Origin: Streptomyces sp. 549
Lineage (GTDB): Bacteria; Actinomycetota; Actinomycetes; Streptomycetales; Streptomycetaceae
NCBI RefSeq assembly: GCF_030124175.1
Contig: NZ_JASKMT010000003.1
Coordinates: forward strand, 329,719-393,718
Length of the DNA: 64,000 bases
Reading direction: 5' to 3'
Shown here one piece after another: positions 18,437-29,478 of this stretch; the first letter of the stretch is position 1; each line of letters starts with the position of its first letter. The notes beneath the pieces are model-generated. The model saw only the letters and a program-made list of their open reading frames with translations, made no database searches and was not told where the DNA came from. A program made the translations under genes and the position numbers.

Positions 18437-19296
18437 GGGCGCCAGCCTGCCATTCGTTCGAGTCGGGCGATGCGTTCGGCCATCGGGGGGTGCGTCGCGA
18501 AGAGCCGGGAGGCGCCTGTCCGGCGCTGGAAGGGGTTGGCGATCATCATGTGGCCGGCCGTCTCCAGGCGGGGCTCGCGGGGCAGCGGCAGCCGGTCGGT
18601 GCCCGCTTCCAGTTTGCGCAGGGCGGACGCCAGGGCGAGCGGGTCGCCGGTGAGCTGGGCGCCCGCGGCGTCGGCCTCGTACTCGCGGGAGCGGCTCACC
18701 GCGAGCTGGATGAGGGTCGCGGCGAGCGGCCCGAGGATCATCACCAGCAGCATGCCGAGCAGCCCGGGGCCCTCGTCGTCGTCGGAGCGGCCGAACGGGA
18801 TCAGCCAGGCGAAGTTGACGGCGAAGAGCACCGCTGACGCCATCGCGCCGGCGACGGAGGCGATGAGGATGTCGCGGTTGTGGACGTGGCTCAGTTCGTG
18901 CCCGAGCACGCCGCGCAGTTCCCGTTCGTCGAGCAGGTGCAGGATGCCCTCGGTGCAGCAGACGGCGGCGTTGCGCGGGTTGCGGCCGGTGGCGAACGCG
19001 TTGGGTGCCTGGGTGGGCGAGAGGTAGAGGCGCGGCATGGGCTGCCGGGCGGCGGTGGAGAGCTCCCGCACGATGCGGTAGAGCTGCGGGGCCTGGAACT
19101 CGCTGACGGGCCGGGCGCGCATGGCGCGCAGCGCGAGGCGGTCGCTGTTCCAGTAGGCCCAGGCGTTGGTGCCCAGGGCGACGACGAGGGCGACGACGAG
19201 GCCCGTGCGGCCGAAGAGGCTGCCGATGACGAGGATGAGTGCGCTCATGGCGCCCAGCAGCAGCGCCGTCCGCAATCCGTTGTGTCGGCCGTGCAC
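18433..19296 (-). CDS. htpX: Membrane zinc metalloprotease HtpX
   Basis: HtpX degrades misfolded membrane proteins. The 287 residues from GTG 19296 (ribosome-binding site GGAGGG) have two N-terminal membrane helices (about 10-48), the zinc motif HELSH at 133-137, two further hydrophobic segments, and the third zinc-ligand motif [10 protein letters not shown]. All catalytic residues are present. It is followed by the overlapping yccF-like gene. Confidence 0.93.
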   Translation of the reverse strand: MHGRHNGLRTALLLGAMSALILVIGSLFGRTGLVVALVVALGTNAWAYWNSDRLALRAMRARPVSEFQAPQLYRIVRELSTAARQPMPRLYLSPTQAPNAFATGRNPRNAAVCCTEGILHLLDERELRGVLGHELSHVHNRDILIASVAGAMASAVLFAVNFAWLIPFGRSDDDEGPGLLGMLLVMILGPLAATLIQLAVSRSREYEADAAGAQLTGDPLALASALRKLEAGTDRLPLPREPRLETAGHMMIANPFQRRTGASRLFATHPPMAERIARLERMAGWRP

Positions 19297-19589
19297 GGTA
19301 CGCCCTCCAGTGGTGCAGCAGAGCAACCCTGATGTCCGATGGGGGTGGCTCGCCTGTTCGGCGGACCCCACGGAGGGACAACGCCGCCCGGCGGATGCAG
19401 GTTCCCCGCGCGCCGGCGCACGGCGGCGGCCCGTCCCAGGTCGGTGGCGTACGGAGGGGGCGGGGCAGTACAGGACGGCCCAGGCAGGGCACCGCGCGCA
19501 GACGGCCGCAGAGGGCCGCAGGCCCCGTGAGCACCCGACAACCACCAGTGAGCACCCGCAGGCGCCCGTGAGCACTCCGCCCGGGCGTG
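19297..19589. other. Gap between nuoN and htpX
   Basis: No gene is supported. It contains three GTGAGCAC(C/T)CG repeats (about 19527-19580) just past the nuoN stop and must hold the htpX promoter. No clear terminator for the nuo operon is visible. Confidence 0.5.
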
Positions 19590-21098
19590 TCAGAGCAGGG
19601 TGACGTTGACGAACCGGAGGAGGAGCTGCGGCGCGCCGGAGGTCGCCACCGCGAGGGCTGCGGTGAGGGCGAGGGCGCAGGTGAGGGGGACGGTGAACGG
19701 CTGGCGGGCCGGGGCGGGCTCGGGGGCCGGGCGGAACAGCAGCGCGGTCCACTTCAGGTAGTAGACGAGCGCGATGGCGACGTTGGCGGCCATGACGGCC
19801 GCCAGCCAGCCCAGGCCGCCGTCGACGGCGGCGGCGAAGACGGTGACCTTCGCGAACAGCCCGATGACACCCGGCGGCAGTCCGGCCAGGCACAGCAAGA
19901 AGAAGCCGAGCGCCAGGGCCGCGACGGGGTGGGCGGCGTAGAGGCCGCGGTAGTCGGTGACGCGGTTGTCCTGGGCCCGGCGGCCTACGTGTGCGACGAC
20001 GGCGAACGCGCCGAGGTTGACCACCGCGTACATCAGCGCGTAGACGACGGTGGCGCCGACGGCGCGCTGCGGGTCGTCGGCGGTGGCGGCTGCGGCGATC
20101 GGCACGATGAGGTAGCCGGCCTGCGCGACGGAGGACCAGGCGAGCAGCCGTACCGCGCTGCGGTCGGCGTCGGGGCGCTGGCGCAGCGCGGCGACGTTGC
20201 CGGCGGTCATGGTCAGGGCCGCCAGGACGGCGAGCGCGGGTCCCCAGGTGCCGGAGTAGGCGGGGAAGGCGTGCACGGTGACGAGGATCAGCCCGCCGAA
20301 GCCGACGGCCTTGCCGATGACGGACAGGTAGGCGGCGACGGGGACGGGGGCGCCGACGTAGGTGTCGGGGACCCAGAAGTGGAACGGCACCACGGCCGTC
20401 TTGAAGGCGAAGCCGACGAGAGTGAGGGCGACGCCCGCGGTGGCCAGCGTGGACAGGGCCGGGTCGACGTCGGCGAGGCCGTCGGCGATGGCGGCGAGGT
20501 GCAGGCTGCCGGTGGTGGCGTAGACGAAGCTGACGCCCATGAGGGTGACGGCGGTGGCGACGACGGACGACAGGAAGAACTTCAGTGCCGCCTCGGAGCC
20601 CTTGCGGTCGCCGCGGCGCAGCGCGACGAGGGCGAACGCGGGCAGGGAGGCGACCTCCAGGGCGATGATGAGCGTCGCCAGGTCGCGGGCGGCGGGCAGC
20701 AGTGCCGCGCCGGCCGCGGAGGACAGCAGCAGGAACCAGTACTCGCCGGCCGGCAGGGCGCTGTCGCGCACGGTGGTGATGGACAGCAGGGCGGTGACGA
20801 GCGCGCCGCCGAGCACGAGCAGTTGCAGGGCGAGCGCGAAGCTGTCGGCGGTGTAGCTGCACAGGGCGGGGTCGGTGGTGAGGCAGAAGGTGCTGCGGTC
20901 CGCGCCGGCGAGCGGCAGCAGGGTCAGCAAGGCGACCGCGAGGGCGCCGGTGGCGAACCAGCCGAGCAGCGGTCTGCGGCGCTCGTCGAGGAACAGGTCG
21001 GCGACCAGGACGAGCAGTCCGGCCAGGGCGGTGAGCGCGGGCGGGGCGATCGCCTGCCAGTCGACGGACTGGATGACGTCCGCGGCGGTAACGGTCAT
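19590..21098 (-). CDS. nuoN: NADH-quinone oxidoreductase subunit N (second, partial nuo operon)
   Basis: One of three antiporter-like proton-pumping membrane subunits. The 502 residues form about 14 membrane helices with the Mrp-type core [22 protein letters not shown], including the conserved charged residues on the half-channel helices. ATG 21098 overlaps the nuoM stop by ATGA. Last gene of the operon. Confidence 0.93.
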   Translation of the reverse strand: MTVTAADVIQSVDWQAIAPPALTALAGLLVLVADLFLDERRRPLLGWFATGALAVALLTLLPLAGADRSTFCLTTDPALCSYTADSFALALQLLVLGGALVTALLSITTVRDSALPAGEYWFLLLSSAAGAALLPAARDLATLIIALEVASLPAFALVALRRGDRKGSEAALKFFLSSVVATAVTLMGVSFVYATTGSLHLAAIADGLADVDPALSTLATAGVALTLVGFAFKTAVVPFHFWVPDTYVGAPVPVAAYLSVIGKAVGFGGLILVTVHAFPAYSGTWGPALAVLAALTMTAGNVAALRQRPDADRSAVRLLAWSSVAQAGYLIVPIAAAATADDPQRAVGATVVYALMYAVVNLGAFAVVAHVGRRAQDNRVTDYRGLYAAHPVAALALGFFLLCLAGLPPGVIGLFAKVTVFAAAVDGGLGWLAAVMAANVAIALVYYLKWTALLFRPAPEPAPARQPFTVPLTCALALTAALAVATSGAPQLLLRFVNVTLL

Positions 21099-22672
21099 CG
21101 GCTGACTCCTGGCAGGAGGTTCTGCACGGCCGGGTCGGTGAGCCCGAGGATCAGGGCGGGCCAGAGCCCGGCGAGCAGGGTGAGGACGACGAGCGGGGTC
21201 CAGGCGGCGTACTCGTGGCGGCGCACGTCGGGCAGGGCGGCGTCGGCCGGTGGCCGGTCGCCCATGCAGACGCGGCGGACCACGAGCAGCAGGTACGCGG
21301 CGGTCAGCAGGGTGCCGAAGCCGGCGGCTGCCATGAAGACCAGGTAGGCGGGCCGGTTCAGGCCGTCGGCGGGATGGTAGGCGCCGAGCAGGGCGAGCAT
21401 CTCGCCCCAGAAGCCGGCCAGGCCGGGCAGTCCGAGGCTGGCGACTGCGGCGAAGGCGAGCAGGCCGCCGAAGCGCGGCGAGCGCCCGTAGAGGGCGGCT
21501 CCCCCGCCTGCGGCCAGCTGGTCGAGGTCGGTGGTGCCGGTGCGGTCCTTGAGCGCGCCGACGAGGAAGAACAGCAGGCCGGTGATGAGGCCGTGCGCGA
21601 GGTTGGCGAACAGTGCGCCGTTGACGCCGCCGCGGGTGAGGGTGGCGATGCCCAGCAGCACGAAGCCCATGTGGCCGACGGACGAGTAGGCGATGAGGCG
21701 CTTCAGGTCGCCGCCGGCGCCCTGCCGGACGAGGGCGAGGCAGGCGAGCGAGCCGTAGAGGATGCCGACGACGGCGAACGCCGCGAGGTAGGGCGCGAAG
21801 TAGTGGGCGCCTTCGGGGGCGATGGGCAGCACGATGCGGACCAGGCCGTAGGTGCCCATCTTCAGCAGCACTCCGGCGAGCAGCACCGAGCCGACGGTGG
21901 GGGCGGCGGTGTGCGCGTCGGGCAGCCAGCTGTGCAGCGGCCACATGGGCGTCTTCACGGCGAGGCCGATGCCGATGGCTAGCACCGCGAGCAGCTGGGT
22001 GCCGCGGGCCAGGCCTGCGCCCTGCTGCTCGGCGAGGGCGACCATGTCGAAGGTGCCGGCCTCCAGGCCGACGAGGAGCAGGCCCAGCAGCATCACGACG
22101 GAGCCGACGAGGGTGAACAGGATGAACTTCCACGCGGCCTTCTCGCGTCCGGCGCCGCCCCAGCGCGCGATGAAGAAGTACATCGGGATGAGGACCATCT
22201 CGAAGGCGAGGAAGAACAGCATCAGGTCGAGCACCGCGAAGGTGGCGAGCGTGCCGGTCTCCAGGACGAGCAGCAGTGCGACGAACGCCTTGGGTGAGGG
22301 TCCGCCGTCGCCGCGCCGGGCGTAGGTGTGCAGGGCGCACAGGAACGTCAGCAGCGCGGTGAGCACGATCAGCGGCAGCGAGATGCCGTCCACTCCGAAG
22401 TGCAGCCGGATGTCGAGGGCGGGGATCCAGCTGATGTCGGTGGTGGCCTGCATCTGGCCGGCGCGGTCGTGGTCGAAGCCGGCGGCGAGGACCAGGGAGG
22501 CGAGCAGCACGAGGCCGGTGACGGTCACGCCGTGGCGCAGTACCGCCTGGTCGGGGCTGCTGCCGCGCAGGCCGGGCGGGGCGGGCAGCAGTGCGGCGGC
22601 GGCGCCGAGCAGCGGCAGCAGGACGACGGCCAGCAGCAGCAGCTGGAGCACGGTGTCGTTGAGGACGGGCAC
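21095..22672 (-). CDS. nuoM: NADH-quinone oxidoreductase subunit M
   Basis: An antiporter-like proton-pumping subunit of 525 residues and about 14 membrane helices. Family markers include [20 protein letters not shown] with the key glutamate, [20 protein letters not shown], and [16 protein letters not shown] 22672 lies almost against the nuoL stop at 22676. It overlaps nuoN by four bases. Confidence 0.94.
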   Translation of the reverse strand: MPVLNDTVLQLLLLAVVLLPLLGAAAALLPAPPGLRGSSPDQAVLRHGVTVTGLVLLASLVLAAGFDHDRAGQMQATTDISWIPALDIRLHFGVDGISLPLIVLTALLTFLCALHTYARRGDGGPSPKAFVALLLVLETGTLATFAVLDLMLFFLAFEMVLIPMYFFIARWGGAGREKAAWKFILFTLVGSVVMLLGLLLVGLEAGTFDMVALAEQQGAGLARGTQLLAVLAIGIGLAVKTPMWPLHSWLPDAHTAAPTVGSVLLAGVLLKMGTYGLVRIVLPIAPEGAHYFAPYLAAFAVVGILYGSLACLALVRQGAGGDLKRLIAYSSVGHMGFVLLGIATLTRGGVNGALFANLAHGLITGLLFFLVGALKDRTGTTDLDQLAAGGGAALYGRSPRFGGLLAFAAVASLGLPGLAGFWGEMLALLGAYHPADGLNRPAYLVFMAAAGFGTLLTAAYLLLVVRRVCMGDRPPADAALPDVRRHEYAAWTPLVVLTLLAGLWPALILGLTDPAVQNLLPGVSR

Positions 22673-22675
22673 AGC

Positions 22676-24688
22676 TCACGCTCCGGCGACGAGGACGGCG
22701 ATGACCAGCACGAGGGAGCCGGCGAGCAGGGCGCTCAGGTAGGTCTGCACGTTGCCGGTCTGGGCGCGGCGCACGGCGCTGCCGAGCCAGCCGGGCAGGG
22801 TGCCCGCGCCGGTGACGTAGCTGTCGACGACCTCGCGGTCAAGGAAGCGCACCAGGCGGGCGGCGCCGCGGACGGGCGCGGTGAACAGCCGGTCGTAGAG
22901 CGCGTCGAGGTGGAAGCCGGTGGCGGCGTGCCGGTGCAGCGGGCCGAGCAGCAGGCGGCCGGGGTCGGCGGGGTCGGCCGCGGCGGCGGCGCTGCCGTAG
23001 GCGGGCCGGTGGCTGGCGATGGCCTCCGCCTCGGAGACGGCCGGGTCGGCGCCTGGGTGGGCGGCGACGGCGCCCATCGGCACCCGGTCGGCGCGGGCGG
23101 CGGTGTGCCGCCAGGCGCCGACCATGACGAGTCCGCCGACGAGGGCGGCGGCGGTGCCGAGCACGGTGGTGGTGAGGGTGGGGTCGAGGCTGCCGCCGCC
23201 GAACCACTCGGGCAGTCGGCCGTAGAGCAGGCCGAAGGCGAGGGACGGCACGGCGAGCACCCACAGGACGGCGTTCATGCTGAGCGGCTGCCGTCCGTGG
23301 TCGGGAGCGGGTTCGCCGCGGCCGTGGAAGGCCAGCAGCCACAGGCGGGCGGCGTAGGCGGCGGTGAGCAGCGCGGTGGCGAGTCCGGCGGTGAGGACCA
23401 GCCAGCCGGCGGAGGCGGGTACCGGTCCCGCCGGGTCGAGTGCGGCGTGCTCGGCGGCGGCCAGTACGGCTTCCTTGGAGAAGAAGCCGGCGAAGGGCGG
23501 GACGGCGGCGAGCGCGAGCAGCGCGACGGTCATCGTCCAGTAGGCGTCGGGGGCGCGCTTGGCGAGGCCGCGCATGCGGGACATGGCGGCGAGCGAGTTG
23601 GTGCCGGCAGCGTGGATGAGCACGCCCGCGCCGAGGAACAGCACCGCTTTGAACGCGCCGTGCGAGACGAGGTGGAAGACGGCCGCGCCGCGGTCGGCTA
23701 CGGCCAGCGCGCCGGCCATGTAGCCGAGCTGGCCGACGGTCGAGTAGGCGAGCACCCGTTTGACGTCGTCCTGGGCGAGCGCGGCGAGCGCGGAGCCGAC
23801 CATGGTGACGGCGGCCATGACGGCGAGTACGACGAGCGCGGCCGAGGAGGCGGTGAAGACCGGCAGCAGGCGGGCGATGAAGTAGACGCCGGCCGCGACC
23901 ATGGTGGCGGCGTGGATGAGGGCGGACACCGGTGTCGGGCCGGCCATCGCGTCGGGCAGCCAGGTGTGCAGCGGGAACTGCGCCGACTTGCCCGCGACGC
24001 CGGCCAGGAGCAGCAGCGCGATGAGCGTGGGGTGGTCGAGCTGGAAGTCGGACAGGCTGGAGGTGAGGCGGGTGGTGATGGTGCTGATGCGGAAGGTGCC
24101 GGCCTCGGAGCCCAGGGCGAGGATGCCGATGAGGAACGGCACGTCGCCGAGCTTGGTGACGAGGAATGCTTTCAGCGACGCGGCGCGGGCGGCGGCGGTC
24201 TCCCAGTAGTGGCCGACGAGGAAGTACGAGCAGATGCCCATGACCTCCCAGCCGACGAGCAGCACGATCAGGTCGTCGCTGTAGACGACGAGCAGCATGG
24301 CTGCGGTGAACAGGGAGACGAGCGCCGCGTAGGAGGCGTAGCGCGGGTCGTCGTGGAGGTAGCCGGTGGAGTAGATCTGCACGCAGGTCGCGACGACGGC
24401 GACGAGCACCGCGACGAGCACGGCGAAGCCGTCGAGGTGGAAGGCCAGCTCGACGGGGAGCGCGCTGTTGCCGGTGCCGGTGAGCCGGACGGCGGCGGTC
24501 ACGGCCTGGTCGCCGGTGCCACCGCCCTGCCGGACGGCGACGACGACGGCGAGCACCGCGGCGGTGGCGGTGGGCAGCACGGCGAGCGGGCGGACGAAGC
24601 CGGGGGCGCGGCGTCCGAGGAGCAGACCGGCGGCGGCGCCGAGCAGCGGGAGCAGGGGGACGAGCACGGCGAGGGTGGTGAGTGTCAC
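22676..24688 (-). CDS. nuoL: NADH-quinone oxidoreductase subunit L
   Basis: The outermost antiporter-like subunit, 670 residues, with the long C-terminal extension that in complex I forms the lateral helix. Clear motifs are [40 protein letters not shown] and [21 protein letters not shown] 24688 overlaps the nuoK stop (GTGA). Confidence 0.94.
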   Translation of the reverse strand: MTLTTLAVLVPLLPLLGAAAGLLLGRRAPGFVRPLAVLPTATAAVLAVVVAVRQGGGTGDQAVTAAVRLTGTGNSALPVELAFHLDGFAVLVAVLVAVVATCVQIYSTGYLHDDPRYASYAALVSLFTAAMLLVVYSDDLIVLLVGWEVMGICSYFLVGHYWETAAARAASLKAFLVTKLGDVPFLIGILALGSEAGTFRISTITTRLTSSLSDFQLDHPTLIALLLLAGVAGKSAQFPLHTWLPDAMAGPTPVSALIHAATMVAAGVYFIARLLPVFTASSAALVVLAVMAAVTMVGSALAALAQDDVKRVLAYSTVGQLGYMAGALAVADRGAAVFHLVSHGAFKAVLFLGAGVLIHAAGTNSLAAMSRMRGLAKRAPDAYWTMTVALLALAAVPPFAGFFSKEAVLAAAEHAALDPAGPVPASAGWLVLTAGLATALLTAAYAARLWLLAFHGRGEPAPDHGRQPLSMNAVLWVLAVPSLAFGLLYGRLPEWFGGGSLDPTLTTTVLGTAAALVGGLVMVGAWRHTAARADRVPMGAVAAHPGADPAVSEAEAIASHRPAYGSAAAAADPADPGRLLLGPLHRHAATGFHLDALYDRLFTAPVRGAARLVRFLDREVVDSYVTGAGTLPGWLGSAVRRAQTGNVQTYLSALLAGSLVLVIAVLVAGA

Positions 24689-25056
24689 GCGGTGGCCTCC
24701 GCCTTCTGCGCGTCGGTGCCGTGCGGCGGCTGCGGGGCGGTGCCGGGCGGTTCCTCCGCGAGGTCGCGCAGCCGGTCGAGGTCGGAGCTGCCGCGGTTGC
24801 GGTGCACCTGGAGCACGATCGCCAGGCCGATGCCGATCTCGGCGGCGGCGACGGCGATGGTGAAGAGGGTGAGGGTCTGGCCGGCGTGCAGCGTGTCGCG
24901 CAGCCACACGTCGAAGGCGACCAGGTTGAGGTTGACGGCGTTGAGCATCAGCTCGACGGAGATCAGCACCAGGACCGCGTTGCGGCGGGCGAGCACTCCG
25001 TAGAGGCCGACGGAGAACAGGAGGGCGGCGAGCACCGCGGGGTAGGCGAGATGCAT
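24685..25056 (-). CDS. nuoK: NADH-quinone oxidoreductase subunit K
   Basis: A small three-helix membrane subunit of 123 residues; the usual length is about 100, and the extra part is a hydrophilic C-terminal tail ([17 protein letters not shown]). The conserved buried glutamates are seen in [17 protein letters not shown] and [15 protein letters not shown] 25056 shares one base with the nuoJ stop. Confidence 0.93.
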   Translation of the reverse strand: MHLAYPAVLAALLFSVGLYGVLARRNAVLVLISVELMLNAVNLNLVAFDVWLRDTLHAGQTLTLFTIAVAAAEIGIGLAIVLQVHRNRGSSDLDRLRDLAEEPPGTAPQPPHGTDAQKAEATA

Positions 25057-25613
25057 CAGCGTGCTTCCTTCTTCCGGCGGGAGGAGAGCACGATGGCGCC
25101 GACGAGGGCGGCAAGCAGCAGCACCGACAGGGCCTCGAAGGGCAGCACCCAGTGGCGGAAGAGGGCTTCGCCGATGGTGGCGGTGTCGCCCTGCGGGGTG
25201 CCGAGGTCGAGGTAGGTGGAGCGGAAGGCGTCGACGACGACGGTCACCAGGGTGACGGCGGCGGCGAGCGCGACGGCGAGCGCCACGGGCCGGTTGCCGG
25301 AGTCGGCGTCCTCGGACCGGCCGATGGGCGCCTTGGTCAGCATCAGGCCGAACAGGAGCAGTACGACGACCGAGCCGACGTAGATGAGGACCTGCACCCA
25401 GGCGATGAACTCGGCCGTCAGCAGCAGGTACTCCACGGCGATGCCGCCGAGCGCCACGACGAGCCACAGCGCGGCGTGCACCAGCTGGCGGGTGGTGACG
25501 GCGAGGATCGCCGCACCCAGGGTGACGGCTCCGACCAGCAGGAAGACGATCTCCACGCCGGTGGGTGACAGGAACCCGGGTGACTCGGCGGCGAGGGTCA
25601 CGGCGGCGCTCAT
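25056..25613 (-). CDS. nuoJ: NADH-quinone oxidoreductase subunit J
   Basis: A 185-residue membrane subunit with five helices. The conserved helix 3 segment reads [21 protein letters not shown]. It begins ATG 25613, overlapping the nuoI stop by ATGA, and ends overlapping the nuoK start by one base. Confidence 0.93.
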   Translation of the reverse strand: MSAAVTLAAESPGFLSPTGVEIVFLLVGAVTLGAAILAVTTRQLVHAALWLVVALGGIAVEYLLLTAEFIAWVQVLIYVGSVVVLLLFGLMLTKAPIGRSEDADSGNRPVALAVALAAAVTLVTVVVDAFRSTYLDLGTPQGDTATIGEALFRHWVLPFEALSVLLLAALVGAIVLSSRRKKEAR

Positions 25614-26239
25614 GCCTCGTCCCCCTGCCCGGCCTGCGGGCCCTGGTCGGCCTGCCCGGTCGGCGGGGTCGTTTCGCCGGTCTGCTCGGCCTGCGAGGTC
25701 TGCTCGGCTGCCTCGGCCTGCTGGGCGGCGAGTCTGTCGGCGGTCTTGCGGGCGGCGGCGACCTCCTTGGGCTCCTCGGCCGCCGGGTCGAGCGGCGGCG
25801 GCTCGGGAACCGTCCACATCCACTCGCGCAGCTTGTCCCGCTCGTGCGTCAGCTCGCGGATGTCGGTCTCGGCGTACTCGAACTCCGGTGACCAGAACAG
25901 CGCGTCGAACGGGCACACCTCGATGCAGATCCCGCAGTACATGCACAGCGAGAAGTCGATGGCGAACCGGTCCAGCACGTTGCGGCTGCGCTCCCGGCCG
26001 CCGGGGGCGGCGGCGGGCAGCGTCTCCTTGTGCGAGTCGATGTAGATGCACCAGTCGGGGCACTCGCGCGCGCACAGCATGCAGACCGTGCAGTTCTCCT
26101 CGAACAGCCCGATGACACCGCGGCTGCGCGCGGGCAGCTCGGGCTGGACGTCCGGGTAGTGCGCGGTGACCGAACGACGGGTCATCGTGCGCAGGGTGAC
26201 GGCCAGGCCCTTGGCCAGACCGGAGCCGGGAAGGCCCAT
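25610..26239 (-). CDS. nuoI: NADH-quinone oxidoreductase subunit I (2x[4Fe-4S] ferredoxin)
   Basis: The 209-residue iron-sulfur subunit carries two complete cluster motifs, [12 protein letters not shown] and [12 protein letters not shown], which bind clusters N6a and N6b in complex I. The C-terminal about 55 residues are a Glu/Ala/Gln-rich low-complexity tail not found in the core family. It lies six bases after nuoH. Its electron donor here is unclear because nuoE, F and G are missing. Confidence 0.94.
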   Translation of the reverse strand: MGLPGSGLAKGLAVTLRTMTRRSVTAHYPDVQPELPARSRGVIGLFEENCTVCMLCARECPDWCIYIDSHKETLPAAAPGGRERSRNVLDRFAIDFSLCMYCGICIEVCPFDALFWSPEFEYAETDIRELTHERDKLREWMWTVPEPPPLDPAAEEPKEVAAARKTADRLAAQQAEAAEQTSQAEQTGETTPPTGQADQGPQAGQGDEA

Positions 26240-26244
26240 GACGT

Positions 26245-27201
26245 CTAGAACACCACCTTCACTACGCCGGTGAGCGCGATCTGCGCGAGGGCGAGGGGCA
26301 CCAGTACCGTCCAGGCGAAGCGCTGGATCTGGTCGGCACGCAGCCGGGGCCAGGCGACCCGCATCCAGATGACGAGGAAGCTCAGTGCGCCGGTCTTCAG
26401 CAGCATCCACAGCCAGCCGAGCTGGTCCGGCCACGGGCCGTGCCAGCCGCCGAGGAACAGTACCGAGGTCAGCGCGGACACCACGACGATGCCCGCGTAC
26501 TCCGACAGCATGAACAGCGCGAAGCGCAGCCCGCCGTACTCGGTGAGCGGGCCGAAGATGATCTCCTCGGGGGCGAACGGCGCGTCGAACGGCGGCCGGT
26601 GCAGCTCCGCGACACCGGCGGTGAAGAAGACGAACGCGCCGATCAGCTGCCAGGGCAGCCACCACCACTGCCACGCGTCGAGGATGCCGGGCAGCGACAG
26701 CGTGCCGGCGGCCATGGCGACGGACGCGGCGCTCAGCAGCAGCGGCAGTTCGTAGGCCATCAGCTGGGCCGCGGTGCGCATGCCGCCGAGCAGCGAGTAC
26801 TTGTTGGCGGACGCCCAGCCGCCCATCACCTGGCCGATCACGCCGACGCCGAGCACCGCGAGCACGAAGAAGATGCCCGCGTCGACGACCTGCCCCACCA
26901 CCCCGTTGGGGGCGATGGGGATGGCGATGAGCACCACCAGGTACGGGACCAGGGCGACGGCTGGCGCGAGCTGGAAGACCCGCCGGTCGGCGGCGGCCGG
27001 GACGACGTCCTCCTTCTGCGCGAACTTCACCCCGTCGGCGACCAGCTGGGCCCAGCCGTGGAACCCGCCCGCGTACATAGGCCCGACCCGGCCCTGCATG
27101 TGGGCCATGACCTTGTGCTCGGCCTGCCCCACGAGCAGCGGCAGGGTCAGGAAGGCCACCATGACCGCGAGCAGCCGCCACGCGACGTCGAAGAACTCCA
27201 T
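26245..27201 (-). CDS. nuoH: NADH-quinone oxidoreductase subunit H
   Basis: The 318-residue subunit that forms the quinone chamber, with eight membrane helices. Conserved segments are [39 protein letters not shown] and [20 protein letters not shown]. Starts at ATG 27201, overlapping the nuoC stop by one base. Confidence 0.95.
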   Translation of the reverse strand: MEFFDVAWRLLAVMVAFLTLPLLVGQAEHKVMAHMQGRVGPMYAGGFHGWAQLVADGVKFAQKEDVVPAAADRRVFQLAPAVALVPYLVVLIAIPIAPNGVVGQVVDAGIFFVLAVLGVGVIGQVMGGWASANKYSLLGGMRTAAQLMAYELPLLLSAASVAMAAGTLSLPGILDAWQWWWLPWQLIGAFVFFTAGVAELHRPPFDAPFAPEEIIFGPLTEYGGLRFALFMLSEYAGIVVVSALTSVLFLGGWHGPWPDQLGWLWMLLKTGALSFLVIWMRVAWPRLRADQIQRFAWTVLVPLALAQIALTGVVKVVF

Positions 27202-28298
27202 CAGTCCTCCTCCCCTGCGCGCTGCCGCCGCTCGGGCTCGGGGGCGGCACCGTCCGCCTGGCCCGCGCCGCTCCCCGGCTCGGGGGCGGGGGACGGCTCG
27301 GGGGCGGGGGACGGCTCGGGGGCGGGAGACGGCTCGGGTGTCGCGTCCGGCTCGCGGGCGGGCTTCGCCTCCTGCGGGCCGGCGGGCTCGCCGAAGGCGG
27401 GTTGGGGGTCGTGCCAGGGTGCGTCGGCGGACCGGCCGGGCGGCGCGGACCGGCGTGGGGGCCCCGATGGCGTGGGGGCGGCGTCAGCTCCGGGCGTGGC
27501 TGCCGGGGCGGCCGCGGGCGGGGCGGCGTCGGCCGCCGGTGCTGACGGCTGCTGGCTGGCCGAGCCTGCGGAGGCGCTGCGGGTGCGGCGCGGCGGGCGT
27601 TCGCCCGCCGCCGCGCGGCCCCGGGCGGGGCGCGCGGGCGCCGGCGGGAGCTGGCCCTTGAGCGGGCCCCACTCGTTGGGGTCGGGCACACCGGGCGGCA
27701 GCATCTGGCGGCGTTTGGGGCCGCCGTGACCGGCCGCCGCCGAGGACTCGCCCGGCTCCTTCGCGCCCGGCCACGCCTTGGCGACGCGGGCTGCCAGCAC
27801 GAAGTCCTTGCGCAGCGGGTGGCCCTCGAAGCCGTCCGGCAGCAGCAGCGGCGCGGGCGCGTCGTGGCCGGTGAACTCCACGCCGAACATCTCGTGCGTC
27901 TCCCGCTCGTGCCAGACGGCACCGGCGAAGACGCCGGTGACGGTCGGCAGGGCGGGCGCGTCGTGCGGCACGGTGGTGCGCAGCACCAGCCGCCGCAGTC
28001 CGCCCGGCGCACCGGCCGTGTCCGGACCGTCGGAGGCGTCCGCGTCCGAGCCGTCGGCGGCGGGCAGGGCGACCAGGTGGGCGCAGATGCGGAAGCCGGC
28101 CTCGCCGTCGTCGACGGCGCTCAGCCAGTCGAAGAAGGTGCAGCCCAGCGCGGTGCGGGCGGTCTCCATCGCGCCGGGCCAGTCTGCGGCGGGCACGTCG
28201 ACGGTCAGCAGGCCGTAGGCGTGTGCGGCGGTCGCGTCCGGCCCGAACAGCTCCTCGACCGGCTGCGGCAGCAGGTCCTCGGCGGTGGGCTCGGTCAT
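27201..28298 (-). CDS. nuoC: NADH-quinone oxidoreductase subunit C with long Pro/Ala-rich tail
   Basis: The first about 190 residues are the 30-kDa subunit domain, with the signature [18 protein letters not shown] at about 130-147 and [12 protein letters not shown]. In complex I this domain packs against NuoD. After about residue 195 the protein has [18 protein letters not shown] and then some 150 residues of low-complexity Pro/Ala/Glu sequence, ending in four PSPAPE-type repeats. The total of 365 residues is roughly twice the usual length. No NuoD domain is fused. ATG 28298 overlaps the nuoB stop. Confidence 0.9.
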   Translation of the reverse strand: MTEPTAEDLLPQPVEELFGPDATAAHAYGLLTVDVPAADWPGAMETARTALGCTFFDWLSAVDDGEAGFRICAHLVALPAADGSDADASDGPDTAGAPGGLRRLVLRTTVPHDAPALPTVTGVFAGAVWHERETHEMFGVEFTGHDAPAPLLLPDGFEGHPLRKDFVLAARVAKAWPGAKEPGESSAAAGHGGPKRRQMLPPGVPDPNEWGPLKGQLPPAPARPARGRAAAGERPPRRTRSASAGSASQQPSAPAADAAPPAAAPAATPGADAAPTPSGPPRRSAPPGRSADAPWHDPQPAFGEPAGPQEAKPAREPDATPEPSPAPEPSPAPEPSPAPEPGSGAGQADGAAPEPERRQRAGEED

Positions 28299-29011
28299 CG
28301 TCCGTCCTCCGCCGGTGCGTCCGGGGCAGACGGTGCGCCCGAGACAGGCGGTGCGTCCGGGGCAGGCGGTGCGTCCGGGGCAGGCGGTGCTTCAGCCGCG
28401 GGTGCGGGCGGCGGGCTGACCAGGCCGCTGGTGAGTGCGGCCGTGGACGGCCCGCCGCCCGGGGCGGCGTAGCGGTCGGCCAGCGACTCGTGGGCGATGC
28501 GGTCCTGGAGCGTGAGGATGCCCTGGAGCAGCGCCTCCGGGCGCGGCGGGCAGCCGGGCACGTAGACGTCGACGGGGATGATCTGGTCGACGCCCTTGGT
28601 GACGGAGTACGAGTCCCAGTAGGGCCCGCCGCAGTTGGAGCAGGCGCCGAAGGAGATGACGTACTTCGGCTCGGGCATCTGCTCGTAGAGCCGCTTCACG
28701 GCCGGGGCCATCTTGTCGGTGACCGTGCCGGAGACCACCATCAGGTCCGCCTGGCGCGGGCCGGGCGCGAACGGGATGACGCCGAGCCGGATGAAGTCGT
28801 GGCGGGACATGGACGCGGCGATGAACTCGATCGCGCAGCAGGCCAGCCCGAAGTTGAACACCCACAGGCTGTAGCGGCGGCCCCAGTTGAGCACGACCTT
28901 CATCGGCTGAGGTGCGAGCCGCGACAGCACGCCCAGGCGGGCGGGCGCGTCGGAGGGCGGGGAGCCGGCGTCCGGGGCGGGACCAGGCAGGCCGAGCGGT
29001 GTCACGCCCAT
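28295..29011 (-). CDS. nuoB: NADH-quinone oxidoreductase subunit B ([4Fe-4S] N2)
   Basis: The 238-residue subunit that binds cluster N2, the last electron carrier before quinone. All four cysteines are present: the CC pair in [10 protein letters not shown], the Cys in [10 protein letters not shown], and [14 protein letters not shown]. The C-terminal about 50 residues are Pro/Ala-rich with APDAPP repeats. It overlaps nuoA by 10 bases and nuoC by four. NuoD, its partner at the quinone site, is not encoded here. Confidence 0.94.
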   Translation of the reverse strand: MGVTPLGLPGPAPDAGSPPSDAPARLGVLSRLAPQPMKVVLNWGRRYSLWVFNFGLACCAIEFIAASMSRHDFIRLGVIPFAPGPRQADLMVVSGTVTDKMAPAVKRLYEQMPEPKYVISFGACSNCGGPYWDSYSVTKGVDQIIPVDVYVPGCPPRPEALLQGILTLQDRIAHESLADRYAAPGGGPSTAALTSGLVSPPPAPAAEAPPAPDAPPAPDAPPVSGAPSAPDAPAEDGR

Positions 29012-29379
29012 GTGAGGACGCCCTTCTTCCATGCGTACAGCAGACCCACGGCGAGGAAGCCGAGGAAGATGAACATTTCGACCAGGGTGGCTCCGCCGTA
29101 CCCGGGCGCGGCGAACACCGTGGCCCAGGGGAACAGGAAGATCGAGTCGATGGCGAAGATCACGTAGAGGAACGCGTAGACGTAGTAGCGGACCTGGGTG
29201 TGCGCCCAGTCGTCGCCCACGGGGTCGACGCCGCACTCGTACGTCAGCATCTTCTCCCGCGTCGGCACGACGGGCCGGAGCAGGCGGCCGGACCCGAAGG
29301 CCACGGCCACGAAGAGCACCCCGACCACGGCGACCAGCCCGACGACCGAGTAGCCGTGGAAGTAGTCCGGCACGTCCAT
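29002..29379 (-). CDS. nuoA: NADH-quinone oxidoreductase subunit A
   Basis: The first gene of the operon, 125 residues with three membrane helices. The conserved segments [12 protein letters not shown] and [20 protein letters not shown] are present. ATG 29379 follows an AGGGACGG ribosome-binding site. The promoter must lie in the short gap before it or in the DUF6177 gene. Confidence 0.94.
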   Translation of the reverse strand: MDVPDYFHGYSVVGLVAVVGVLFVAVAFGSGRLLRPVVPTREKMLTYECGVDPVGDDWAHTQVRYYVYAFLYVIFAIDSIFLFPWATVFAAPGYGGATLVEMFIFLGFLAVGLLYAWKKGVLTWA

Positions 29380-29449
29380 CCGTCCCTAGGGTCCGTGTCG
29401 CTGTGGTGGGCGTTCGTCGATCTGTACGCACGGGAGTCTAGGGCCTGCT

Positions 29450-29478
29450 CCCGGTGACGGCAGTAGCCCGTCACCGGG
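29450..29478 (-). terminator. Hairpin at the stop codon of the DUF6177-like gene
   Basis: A perfect 11-bp stem (29450-29460 with 29468-29478) and 7-base loop overlaps the stop codon. It probably separates the ESX operon from the nuo operon. Confidence 0.6.

Noticed and set aside
27201..28298. NuoCD fusion protein
   Set aside because: The long C-terminal part is low-complexity Pro/Ala/Glu sequence and has none of the 49-kDa subunit (NuoD) motifs.
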